From assembly GCF_020882245.1 (NCBI RefSeq), contig NC_083597.1:86034152-86098151 (forward strand): DNA of 64,000 nucleotides. Reading direction: 5' to 3'. The translations under genes and the position numbers were made by a program. Numbering within the stretch: position 1 is the stretch's first letter; the number at the start of each line of letters is the position of its first letter. The stretch is from Rhopalosiphum padi. Taxonomy: Eukaryota; Arthropoda; Insecta; Hemiptera; Aphididae. Below, piece by piece: positions 13,101 through 24,957 of this stretch. The notes beneath the pieces were generated by a model. That model had not been told where the DNA came from, made no database searches, and worked only from the letters and a program-made list of their open reading frames with translations.

Positions 13101-16100
13101 TAATAATAATATTTGGCCACTTGTGTCGGGTAACAGGCGCTCAATAATAGTAGATAAAGATTTTAAATGAGATTATTTTGAACAACAACAAGAGTAATGA
13201 ACTTGCAGGTTAAAACATTTTCATAAATAATAATTAATCGTATCGCCTTATAGCGGTGAATACAAATTAGTGCTGCAGATATATCAATCGATCGAGTACG
13301 CTACCGTCAATATATTGATATAAAAAATGTATTTATAATGATATTATAATTTAGAGTTTAAAGTAACACTTAGTTTTGATTTTTGATGGTGGGAGGAGAT
13401 ATAGTTATTGTAACAACAAACCCGACCCGGGACGTGATGTCTTTCCCGAGCAATGTGCGGTCTGTGATCACAGTAAGTTAATAGTACACGCGGAGTTGAC
13501 CTATATATTTGTATGGGCCTCGGCCGGAGGATCGATATAATCGGGCCTCTGAAAACGCGTGGGTCGTCGCTGGAACGGCAGCAGCGGTGGCGGGGTATTT
13601 TATAAAAAGGTCTTTATGTAATGTAGAACGTGTTACGTGATCAAGCGCTTTGCCACCGCCAGTTTTTCGTATTCAATGAAGCACACCTCGTGCGCATAGT
13701 CGTGGTAACCCGACGGATGGAAATACCACGTGCGGCGCGTCGGCCAGCAATGCCCGATTTCTTCCCTGACCTGTGAGCATTATTGTTTACCATGAATATT
13801 TTTTTATAATGAAAAGATTTTTCAATTAAGATTATTTTTATCAACCGTAACAGTGGGCGATTTTGAATTTGGAAAAAGTACCATAAAAACCGGTTAACGC
13901 AACCGTTTATCAAAAATTTTGTCCGAGTAGGCGTTCCCGGGGGTAGGTTGTCAGTTTATATTGTACGTGGGTCGCCATTATGTTTCGTCTTGACCCATTT
14001 TCGTGTTTGATTACGCGTGCAGGACCTCGACGAGCACCGGACGCGTTTGTTTGTTTTTCACGAGAATTTATTAAGGTATTTTTATTCGTAGTTTTTCAAA
14101 TTATGATTTATTCGGATTATTGCTGTAAACCGCTCAAGAGTGTTCTAAAGGCGTAAGCGATGATAATAATAACTAGATCGGTTGGTTATTATTTTTTCTG
14201 TCTGTCGATTAACGCGCCCAGGCTTGAAAAACACTTGGTATACAATAATAAAATATTATTATATATACCGTGAATAAGAATGTTGGGATTTGGTAGTGGC
14301 AGGGTACGTTGTGCGTTCGTTAATAAATCATCCGGTTTTATTGGCAGCTGGTTTCCGGTAGGCCAATTTTGATTTCCGGTCGGGTACCCGTCTGAGTTGT
14401 GCGTACTATATGTCCATATTATATATTGTATACTTGAGCCGGTCGGTGTTGGCCGATCGATGCGTCGTTGTTGCAGCCGCCGCCCGGTCCAGATGACGGG
14501 GACCCTTTGTGAGAAGCGCCAATGTTATTTACCACGAGGCGACCAGGAGCGGTGAAGGCGGCGCCCACTCATCACGAACCCACACACACACACTGTTACG
14601 CGGAATGTTTTCTTTACTCTATCGAAATGAAAAAAAAGAGTGCGCGCGTGGGTGGCGGAAAATTTTATTTTATAATAGACGTTAAAAATACTATTCGTAA
14701 ACCTAGATGGAAATTTTTTAAATTTTCATTAAGATAAAATAAATTTCATCTGCGAGTTAGTATACGACATATAATATTATTTTTTGTCTTTATATTCATT
14801 TAAAAAATATTAAGATTCATCGTATAGGTACACCAGCATTTATCCATAATTTTTACAGTAACGATATATTTTTTTGTTATAGATGAATTTCAGAAATTAT
14901 TACTAATAATAATGTAATTATAGACGACTAATTACTTTCGTAGTTAAGTAGAATGCGTAATTATAACGGTATATACATAGTTATCTTTGTTTATATTTAT
15001 ACAATTTTTTTTGTTTATATTGTCAATAATAGTATTAATTTAATTTCTTTATATTTAAATAGTATATCGTCACTTTTATAATGTTTTTAAATTTGAAGTT
15101 TTAAGAATATTGTCTGTCCGAATACATGTTAGGAACTGATTTCTATGAATAGGCCTGAAGCGTCAGGATGTTGTTACCATATGTTAGAATATGTTGAAAG
15201 ACACACCTCGGGTTAGGGAATATTATAAATTACCACTTATATATACTTATTAACAATGAACTAAACATCTAAATAAATATCATCCATATGTTACGACTTA
15301 CGTCGTATAATATGTATAATAATGCAAGCAAAATAGTTGACGTTAAGTTGTTAAGAATTTAACTGTTATATATATATTGTTGGATTTGTATTAAACACTT
15401 CAATAAATCCATAAACAACGAGTTTTGGACACAGCTTGTTACTAGAGTATTTTATGAGAAGTAATAAATTAAAACATTGAAACCTCGTCATGTAAATAAT
15501 GCACCAATGCATTGCAGAGGTCACTGAAAAGGCATGACAAAAAGTCTAAAATAGGTTTTCTATGAAAATCAACCCTTTTATAACAAAGGCATGTTAAATG
15601 TTCGACTATATATAGTATCTTTGAATATAGTAAATAAGCTGGAAAAAAATTATTTACTATTTAAAATTAGGTATGTGAGTTGTTGTAAATTTAATTTTAG
15701 TATGGAAACCATTTTCTTTAATATGATATAAAATAAATGTCTTGTTATTTATTATGAAAATTATACACTTGTTTAATTAATATTGATTAATGAATAGAAA
15801 TTCATTTATTTTGTTTTTAATCGTATATACTGTAGACGTATGTAGTTAAGGTTGATTGATGAATATTGTACTAAATTAAATGCCGATATCTACTACATCC
15901 TCCTTCAAACAAACACTTCTCAATTAATAGATCACCTATTACTTTATAAATGATTATCTTTTAATATTTATATCTCATTAACTAGGAACTTTATTTTTAC
16001 ATAATATTACCACACTTCTTAGAATTATAATATATTATTTCAATCGATGCACGAAAACTCTTCACTCGCGAAAAAAACGAAAACGTATCACGTTAAAATA

Positions 16101-19100
16101 TTTGGAACTGTTGTGAATGGTGATAGACGTTACTACGTCAGTAATTAATACAATTTTGGTTCAGTACTCATAAAAAGTTATTTATATAGTAAGTATTAAG
16201 TAATAACTACTGTTAGTTATTACTTAGTAGACATGGTAATAGAAAACTCGTTAGCTCGAAAACGGAACGTTATAGTTCCAGACTCAAATAAATTGTATAC
16301 TGATGCACACACGTGTGAAGATTATTAACTATATGTATTTATTATATTATAATTTATTAGTCGAAATTGATTAAATGTCTAATAGTTTCTTGCTCCCGTC
16401 CCTCCGTGACGACAAATACTTGATTAGTATATTAATAGATATTATTTGGTATTCTTATACTATTGTTGTAATCGAGCATATAATAACAATCATGTTAATA
16501 ATTTTTTTCAGAGAGTTTCGATGCGTTTCAACAATCGTATCCAGAATGGTGTGAATCGTTTTTGGAACGTTGCGCCAGAGCGAACGACGACATGACAGGT
16601 TTCATCGGCGACACGGACACTCTGATGGGTTTGCGGTCGCTGCACATCACCCCGTCACTTGTGCCACACACTCGGAACGCACGACGCCAGCACCAATTGC
16701 TATCCGTGCTTAGCACATCACCTGAGAGCTCTGGGGGTTCGGACATTGACAGTCTGTCTGACGTGGACAGCTCCAGTTCGATACTTGGTTACGACGAGGA
16801 CCGTGATTTCCCTGTAGAGATCCTACCCGACCTGTTCCTCGGCAACGCGACTAATTCGGAAGACTTGGAATGGCTTAAGAAACACCGGATAGAGGTAATT
16901 TCATACGTCACATAGATCCTAATAATTTCATATTTTTTCAATCTTTTTCAGTTGAGCCCCTCATTTAGCAAGTTTAGGTTTTTACGGTACTGTTTCCTTA
17001 CAGCGTCTGGAGCTATATCAGTGTTAGACTCAACGGGGAGATCGTACCTTTAGAAACTACAACTAATTTCCAAACGACAGATTGTGTATTAATATAAAAT
17101 TATGAAATTAAAACAATATATATACATATATATTTAATTTAACATTATATCTATATATAATACATTGTATTACCTATCTTGTATTATAGAATATACTAGA
17201 TATACCTAACGATATACGTTATTAAAAAATAAAATCATTTAATACTTAAATAACATGACGTATAAAAGTAACGATACTAGTCGTTTGTAATTTGGTTATC
17301 TAACATGTTATGTTAAAAGCACTAATTTAATTACACTTTTTTACATTAATATATGCCTGTAAATTATAATATTAATTACATATCAATTAATCATTTAAAT
17401 AATATTATATTTTAAGAAAAGTAATAAAGTAAAATACATTAATTATAACAATATATATATATTTATGTATTTGTGTAATAAACCTATTAAGCCTAAATCT
17501 ATTGCCATCTATTTGGTACAAAATGTACAATAATAGTTTCTAAACTACTCAAGAAATAATTTCTAACTCCTATTAATCTTTATACAATAAGCTAGAAAAT
17601 TAATCAGCTGATTTTATAAAAATATAAAATAAATATATACGGACAACCTATAATTGCAAAGTGCCTGAGTTTCTGACTACAGTATAGTAACCTTAAATCA
17701 TAATATACTATTAATATTGTATATCCCACAATTAATCAATTTGCTTGGTTTTTTCAGTATATTTTGAACGTTACGTCGGATTTGCCTAACACTTTCGAAG
17801 AACAAGGACATATCAAGTACATGCAAATACCAATTTCCGATCATATCGGACAAAACCTTGCCAGCTTTTTCCCTCAAGCAATAGAATTCATCGGTGAGTT
17901 GTTTATTTGGTAAATTTTTCTATCAATCCAACCGATTTGCGATTGGATCCCAGATTCATTTTATTTTTGCCCTGGGTGTGTCACGATGATGGGTTCGACA
18001 TGGTACATATACGTACTTTACGTATTATGTATTTATATGATGTATTATCGTGCCGTAGGTGTTTGTCACTTTTTTGCCGAAATAAAACGCAATAAAATTA
18101 TGTCGTTATTGTGGGCGAGTAAGTAGTGGGTTTTCGCACTCGCGTATGATTTTATTCCATCGTGTATTATTGTGAAAAAAGTACATGTATGTTGGTAGCA
18201 GTAGTAATGAGTGTTAACTTTGCATAGTGTTTCTTGTTGTTTTCTATTTAAAATATTATTAATAGTTGCAAAGGTTGAAGACAGGTTTTTATTTTATCTG
18301 GTGTAAGGACACTATACATTTTATATCAGCTACTCATTATTTATTGTAAATTGAATATTTCCTTTTTTAATCTAGATCTCCAGTGGTATGACATATTTTT
18401 GATGTATCGTTTTAAACGTGTGTTTTGAAATATTGCCGATTGTGCATGATGCACGTTAACTTTTCATAACTTTGGCTGTGTAACATATGTTAACATTTCT
18501 AAGTCATCGTGTTGGAAAAATTTGTTATGTCATTCAATCAATATGATATATAAATAATAATTTTCAGCAAAATTGGTATAAATACATAGTTTTAATAATT
18601 TTTACCTATACATTATGAATATTAAGATAATTTTTATAATATATATAACTGTTTAAAAAAATTTATAATATGATCCATGGCTAGTATATTATTTCTCAAA
18701 TCTAACATGCAACGAAATATTGACATTGTCGAGTGGCGTGTTCATTTTTAAATTATTATTTTTGGTCGTAGATATTACGGTTCACAAGTTATAACAGTAA
18801 TAACTATTTTTGTGATGCTGGACGCGAGTATATATTATTATATTATGAATATTTTCATAAATAGATTAGTGTTAATCGATATTGACGAACTGTGGACAAG
18901 AAACACGTGTTCCAGGAGTTTTTTGGCGACTGTGCATTTTTTAACGCCTTAAATAACCCCGAAAAGAATTTTAATTAAACGTCCGTCCGCCGCTGTGCGA
19001 TGCGTTAAAATTATGTTTATTTTTCCCTTGTCGTACACCTATAATTAAACGCGTATTTGAAGTATATATTTAACAAAACGTCTAGCGTGTGATTTCTTGG

Positions 19101-22100
19101 CAGTGTGATATTATTTTCATGAAATTTCTAACTTTGGACACATATTTAGTGATGGTGTCGTTATCGTATATATAATACATACACTCTACTCGTGGTGCGT
19201 GAGTATTCTTGTACACACGCGCGCTGGTTGATTCCGTGAATGAAGACGCCCACGCAGTCTGCCGACGTATATGCCGAAATGGAAGTGCTCCCACGCGCAC
19301 CGGATCCACGTTATAACACGCGCACAGAATGAAATTGTTTGAGGGTGGGGTGGGGAAAGGTTGCTGTCCCTATCAACAAGTTACGGAAAACCGGGAGGGG
19401 TGGCTGTGTAGGAGTAGAAGTAAGAGTAGTAGGAGAGTAGTGTTTTTGAGGGTGAGATGGTGGAGAGAAATTTTATCAATGAACTGAACCTTTGAATGAG
19501 TGGGCCGTCGCATTGGTCGTTGCACGCATGCGCTCTAGTACCATGTCCCGATCAATATCCGAGTCAAAGCCGGTGGTGTATACGGTATGTTTGTAGGGAA
19601 GCGCCGTCGACAGTGCACCCACGCCTCTAGTAATGATGATAACACTCTCCACCCTGCCTGTTCGCAGAGACGAAATATCTCGCCGTATACCCGACCCTCA
19701 TGCGAGAATGTCGGCCACCGCGTTCGAGAATGTCGGTCACTATTCGTTGACCTGATGAAGTCTCGCGACTCATCAATAATAACATAATATTTTTTTTTTG
19801 TAAGTCGATTTTGTTTAGGTACAATTTGAATTACAATGTTACACTATTATGTAATAAGAATGAATTAATAATATTTAGAGTAATTGCGACTTAAAAACGT
19901 AACAAAAACGCTAAGAAGTTGAGTGCAAGAACATAATATGTGATGAAGTTTCATATAGATCTTAGTCATTATCCCCATCTACACAATCGATCTTATACCA
20001 TGATCTATCCCCAATAGCACTGTTGCAAAAGTATATTGTATGTTTAAGAGACGAGTATTTTGCGTTAGACCGTTAAACTGTGTCTTGTAACAGTTGTAAT
20101 CATGTGTTTAATGAATTATTATTTATATTATTATAAGATTCTGATAATATCTAATACTTAACAATAATTATAAAATAATAATATATTTATTTATTTATTT
20201 TAACATAAATTACTATTAGTTATTACTTTATTTAAAGCATTAGAAATACATTCATTAGCACTAGATTCAATTCCCAGATATATATACGCTTTTAAATAGA
20301 TTTGACGTACTGCACGTAATGGGTAACAAATGTCGACGCAGAACTGTGGAATAAAAGAAAAACGTTTTGTATGCATTTTTAATCAGACTGTTACTAATGG
20401 CAAAAACAGTAAATTTAACTCTGCAGGCGAATTGGCGTTGTTCGCGACGATTGTAATCTATGTCGTATGTACTACGTTGTCTACGTACGTATTACACAAC
20501 GCGAGTAGTTTCTGACTCACTGGATTAGTTCCGGCGTGAGATTTCTGACGTTTATACGCACCAAGGGAAGGAATGCGATTAATTATTTCCGAAGTCGACT
20601 GCGTGTAAAATATACTATTAATTAAGAACATGGATATAATTTATAAAGTTTTCGCGGTTTATGTATTTTTCTCGAAAAACCTAACTGGTTATTATTTTTA
20701 TGATTTAATATATTGACATATTGTGTTGGTGTAGTTTTCGATAAATTGTACCATAATAATACCTAATATATTGTTATATAATTCCATTTGTGGTGGATGA
20801 ATGTGTGTGGAAATCTATAGTGTGAGCAGTGGTTGTTTATTTGCGTCACTGAGCGCAAGTAATTGAAAACTAAAATAGTTAATTTCAAAATACAAAATAT
20901 GACGTTGACGACAATGGTGGTTATGAGTTTACCAAACGAAGGTTAAGTTTTGCGTCTGTCCCTACATCGTTAAGCTTGACGGCATTTTGTACGAAAAAAA
21001 TAATTTACGATGATAATTGATAAGCATTCCGGCATTCGCGGATGTTCGTGTCTCGCTATTGCCGCGTAACAATAATACTACATATATTTGCCCGTAACTT
21101 TTTCAGTGTAGTTGTAGTATGATATTATCATGGGTGTAGTTTCACTTTTATCGAGCTTATCTCTTATTGCTTTCTGTCTCATCGAATGAACATTTTAAAC
21201 AAACTAAACAGATGTCTAATTACACTGTCCTTTCCTGTCATCGACAGTTGACGTACGTATAGGCTCGCACAGCACTGAACGATTTCTCTTGAAATAAATA
21301 AAAACCGTATAATTATTGAGTTTTTGTGATTTGAGTGAGGGTGGTGATCTTAGTGTAATGGTGAATGAAATATTGTATGTGTATTAACAGTTGCCAAGCC
21401 TTGAGGTGGTTATTTTTTAAGGGCCAGTGGAGGCATTACATTTTTTAGTAAAAATCGTCGTGTACACAGCTCCTTATTAATATTTATTAGATATGCCTAA
21501 TAATATATTATGTATTTTACACTACAATACTATATACATCCATCTTATGTACGGTATGGGTTTGATTTTTTAATGATATTACTTATTTAGTAATATTTTT
21601 TCCTTAGTTACAAACAATAATTTTAATAATAATAATGATATACGACGGAAATGGATTTAAAAAAATAACAATAGCACGGCAGTCGGTCGCGTTCATACCA
21701 TATTACTCTATGGTTCATACACAATGGCCGCAACGTTCGTAATATATATTATTATTATTATACCTCGTAGCGGATTCCTGCCTTCCTGTGCGCGTAACGT
21801 CCTGTTGATATTTCCGTTTTTTCCGTAAGCCGTCCGCATACACTTAATAGTAAATACCGTGTGCGGCTTGTTATAATAATTTTTATACGTTCTCAATATT
21901 GAGAACGTTGATAGTGGATAGTTTTGAATGTTTTTTGTTCAGGCACTCATTAATTTGTTACCCATGTTAATAGGTAATATAATTTATGTATGACTAGGAC
22001 GATTTTTAAAAATATCGTACTGAACCAATTGTTATGTTAACGTGGTTTATAAAAGTATAGGCACTTAAAAGATTTCAAAACTCAGGTTAGTTAAAAGTGT

Positions 22101-24957
22101 AATATTAGTATAAGCGTTTTCAGTGAGTATACCGGGTGTTTATTTATACTTATATATTTTATATATTATATTGTATCCATTGTCCGTGAGTGTAGGCAAT
22201 TCTTCGAATAAAGATAACAAAGATTGCGCAACGCGTTCTGAGATTTATATTTGCCTATTGTTTTTTTAACCGAAGCTAAAACGCGCCGCCGCAATAGTGT
22301 GTTGATTTTCTCACGGTGCTTTTTAGTCGTGCCATTTACATACATTTCCTCTACACACGCATACGCAACTACGCGAGTACTTAGTGATTCTTAAGCATTT
22401 AACGTAATGACTAATGATAATTTTCCAAACTAAATTATTTGAAACTGCAACGTGTGAAAACTGGATACTTTTAAGTTTTTAATGATAGCATTAAAAATAT
22501 TTATTTACAAAAAATAAGAAAATAAATTATATTGTGCTGTTTTTATTATTGTCATTTGTGTAATACTATCAATTTTAGGTTTTTACTATAATTTTAAGTT
22601 TAAAATTATGATAATTAATTTTTTTTATTTAAAAAAAACTCTTATTTAAATTTAAATTAATATTCACGTAAAGGTATTTAGTCATTTTGGTATAATATAC
22701 TATACTATTATTTAACTAATAATATTTTCACCAATAATTAGACAAAAGTTATGTTATATTATTGTTATATGGTAGTATAACATCCGACGGCGAGGCTTTT
22801 CGGCCTATAGGACATGCGGTATTTGAAATTAAAACACCGGTAATTTCCGTTGTATCGAAAATAACGCCGGGAGTAAAGTTCGCCTATCACACCGGCTTAT
22901 CAATTATAGTGAGCGTTAGTAACAGTTTGTACATAATGAACCGTATATTATATTAACTGCAGTGTGCACATGACCCGCGTAATTAACTCGTAGTGTGTAT
23001 TTTTGTTATCGTCGTCGTCGAAAACAAACAGGTACCACATCCGTCCGTGATCGATGTGGGTTTCCAATAATATCGACGGAAACAAACAATTTTAATACTA
23101 ATAAGTAATAATTAATAATAAAAACGCATGCCACTAATATACGACAGTCTGTTGTTGACATATCGGTGAGTGTTTGTTCTTAACCGGGTCGACCGAAATA
23201 GCGACATCCGCGAACTCGACTATATTATTATTATGCGCACATGCCACAATAGGTTGATATTATGAATTATGATGTAATAACAATTACCACCATTTCTTTG
23301 GCGCAGGGTGCTACTATACACGCGTGGGCGAAAAGGCTTAAGTACAAAAATAACTACGATAAAGCGTAATAAAGCTGACAAAATCCATGGTAACAGGTAC
23401 ACCTTTAAATATACCTTTTACCGGCGTGTGCGTGCGCGCGTGTATTTATTTCAGGAGTCACGTGTTTTGTGTTGATCATGCCGGGCTTCCGTCGCGTTCA
23501 TAGGTGGGCGGTTGTTTGCATTTGCAAATTGCTGCAAGGTGGGCTGTGTCAAAGTATGACCTTTATTATTGTTATTATTATTATTATTATCATCAGAGTA
23601 TGTTGTATAATATAGCACAATTCTGTAATATAAATAAAACTTGTGTTGCATGTGTAATGTGTCTATTAATATTTTTTCGCGCGTTCGGAAAGTACAAATT
23701 CCCCGGAAGATGTCAGACTTGCACAAGAAAAACGATACGACTTTTTTCTGCTTTTGATACATCATGGTCATGCCGTCTGATATTACCGAATAATGTGACA
23801 CATCAAATAGGTACCCACCTATTTTTCTCCAACTAGGTTCGACTCTTTCTCTCGAGTAAAAGTAAAAGTGAGCTGTGAAGAACTTAGCTTCTCAATGTCT
23901 AAGTTTACTAAACTTGTCAAAATGTTAACATGTCGATGTGATGATTTAATAAAAAAAAAAAAACAAGGCAAAGGAAGAAAACTAAAATCATGTATAAGTA
24001 TTAGTGTTTAGTAGGGATTATTTTGATAGAATATTTTAAATCCAGTTTTAAAGATTTGTTATTCCTTAATCTCAAATAGTAAATACCTATTTTCCATTTT
24101 TAATCATAATAATCTTTCCACTTTCAGTCGTTGTTGAATACGTTTGTCTAGCAAATGCAGTAAGGAAGTAGGCAGTAACAAATAACGAATAGCAAATGTA
24201 ACTTGTAATAATCTCTAATAATTATTAGATTGTAATTTGTATGTATGTAGACTATGTATAGGTAACCTTATCTTCGTACTCAAGTGATTTTTGGTGAACT
24301 TTTACGGCAAAATCTAAATCGACTTATACAGTTAAAAATAAATAATTTTTGAAACCACGATTTCCGCTCTTTTATTGCACATCCAGATTTTTAATTGAAA
24401 CATTAATAAATATTTTAATGTTGAGCTTTGTAAGTTGTAGAGAGTTTGCGAACAGAGGTATTAAGCGAAGTTTACTAATTATTTTTAATATTGTTCTCTC
24501 TTGGACCTCTTCCGTGCCCAATCGCGATTTCTTTTCCATCTGGAATATAATAAATAGTGTATTTTTTTTGTACCTTAATATAATAACAACAATGATTTCG
24601 GTTGTAGATAAGAGTCGGGCGCAAAAGAAAGGCGTCTTGGTGCACTGTCTGGCGGGCATATCGCGCTCGGTAACGGTGATGCTGGCGTACCTGATGGCTC
24701 ACCGGCAACTGACGCTCAACGAGGCGTACAATATGGTGCTGAAGCGCAAGGCGAACATCGACCCAAACTTCCACTTTATGCAGCAGTTGCACTCGTTCGA
24801 GAAGCAGCTGCTTGATGCCCGGACGCAGCCCAAGCAGCAGTCTGCCAACTCGACAGGCTCTTCGACGTCCAGCTACCTGAGCCCGCTGTCGACGGCCGTT
24901 CAGAGTCCCGATAGCGGCATCGAATTCGACCGGTGGACGCCCGGCACGGGTGGATGA
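3716..24957 (+). CDS. Mkp3: Dual-specificity MAP kinase phosphatase, DUSP6/Mkp3 type
   Basis: Predicted cytoplasmic phosphatase that removes phosphate from the Thr and Tyr of the activated ERK loop, a negative-feedback regulator of receptor tyrosine kinase/Ras signalling. Exons: 3716-4112, 16512-16894, 17758-17893, 24608-24957. All junctions are GT-AG and keep frame (phases 1, 0, 1), giving 421 aa, close to fly Mkp3 (about 410) and vertebrate DUSP6 (381). Residues 12-130 form the rhodanese-like domain, with LRRL near 61-64 at the position of the DUSP6 kinase-interaction motif (paired arginines 62-63). A low-complexity Ser/Asp linker follows. The catalytic domain runs from about 235 to 377: general acid Asp288 in ISDH, and signature HCLAGISRS with Cys319 and Arg325. 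The C-terminal 45 residues are Ser/Thr/Gln-rich. Family membership is firm; orthology to Mkp3 rather than a paralogue is inferred from the kinase-interaction motif and overall match. Confidence 0.93.
4113..16511 (+). other. MKP3 intron 1 (12.4 kb) with scattered GC-rich islands
   Basis: Long AT-rich intron without a convincing nested gene. GC-richer islands stand out at about 6400-7000, 9340-9560, 11970-12160, 13390-13760, 13920-14060 and 14340-14600. Several contain ETS-like cores (for example ACAGGAAGT at 9293-9301, ACCGGATGT at 12025-12033, TTTCCGGT at 14352-14359 and 14373-14380). Open frames inside these islands match nothing I know and are treated as chance. The islands may be enhancers, alternative first exons or repeat remnants. 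Confidence 0.6.
16512..16894 (+). CDS. Mkp3: MKP3 exon 2: linker and start of the catalytic domain
   Basis: The acceptor TTTTTTCAG at 16503-16511 joins in phase 1 to exon 1. The reading frame begins ESFDAFQQSYPEWCE, aligning with the segment of DUSP6 that ends its rhodanese domain, then a Ser/Asp-rich linker, then FPVEILPDLFLGNATNSEDL, the typical entry of a DUSP catalytic domain. The donor GAG|GTAATT is in phase 0. Confidence 0.93.
16895..17757 (+). other. MKP3 intron 2
   Basis: 863-bp AT-rich intron between exons 2 and 3, GTAATT to TTTTTTCAG. Nothing else was recognised in it. Confidence 0.8.
17758..17893 (+). CDS. Mkp3: MKP3 exon 3: general-acid loop
   Basis: Encodes residues 261-305, YILNVTSDLPNTF through KYMQIPISDHIGQNL to the helix before the catalytic exon. 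This segment is almost superimposable on DUSP6 and includes Asp288, the expected general acid. The acceptor TTTTTTCAG and donor G|GTGAGT are strong. The exon is too short and too split to be obvious as a single open frame. Confidence 0.92.
17894..24607 (+). other. MKP3 intron 3 (6.7 kb)
   Basis: Mostly AT-rich. GC-richer patches lie at about 18950-19050, 19190-19780 and 22760-23460. The 19.2-19.8 kb patch includes purine-rich GGGTGGGGTGGGG-like runs near 19345 and AGTAG repeats near 19415. A TTA/ATT microsatellite occurs at 23562-23592. No exon-like segment with recognisable protein similarity was found. Confidence 0.6.
23562..23592. repeat. (ATT)n microsatellite
   Basis: Run of TTA/ATT trinucleotides with one GTT interruption inside MKP3 intron 3. 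An antisense open frame across it reads as a poly-Asn tract, an artefact of the repeat. Confidence 0.85.
24608..24957 (+). CDS. Mkp3: MKP3 exon 4: catalytic signature and C-terminus
   Basis: The acceptor GTTGTAG ends at 24607 and the exon opens with DKSRAQKKGVLVHCLAGISR. It carries the nucleophile Cys319 and the phosphate-binding Arg325, followed by the conserved YLMAHRQLTLNEAY and NFHFMQQLHSFEKQL helices. The tail is rich in Ser, Thr and Gln and ends GTGG before TGA at 24955-24957. The open frame extends upstream to 24349 only as intron read-through. Exonic GC content is markedly higher than the flanks. Confidence 0.94.

Noticed and set aside
13560..13670. Inverted GCGGTGGC words suggesting a hairpin RNA
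   Set aside because: Only about 8 bp match across a roughly 70-bp loop, within chance for a GC-rich patch.
24349..24607. Upstream extension of the MKP3 last open frame
   Set aside because: It lies before a clear acceptor and has AT-rich intron composition. Exon 3 joins at 24608 in the right phase.
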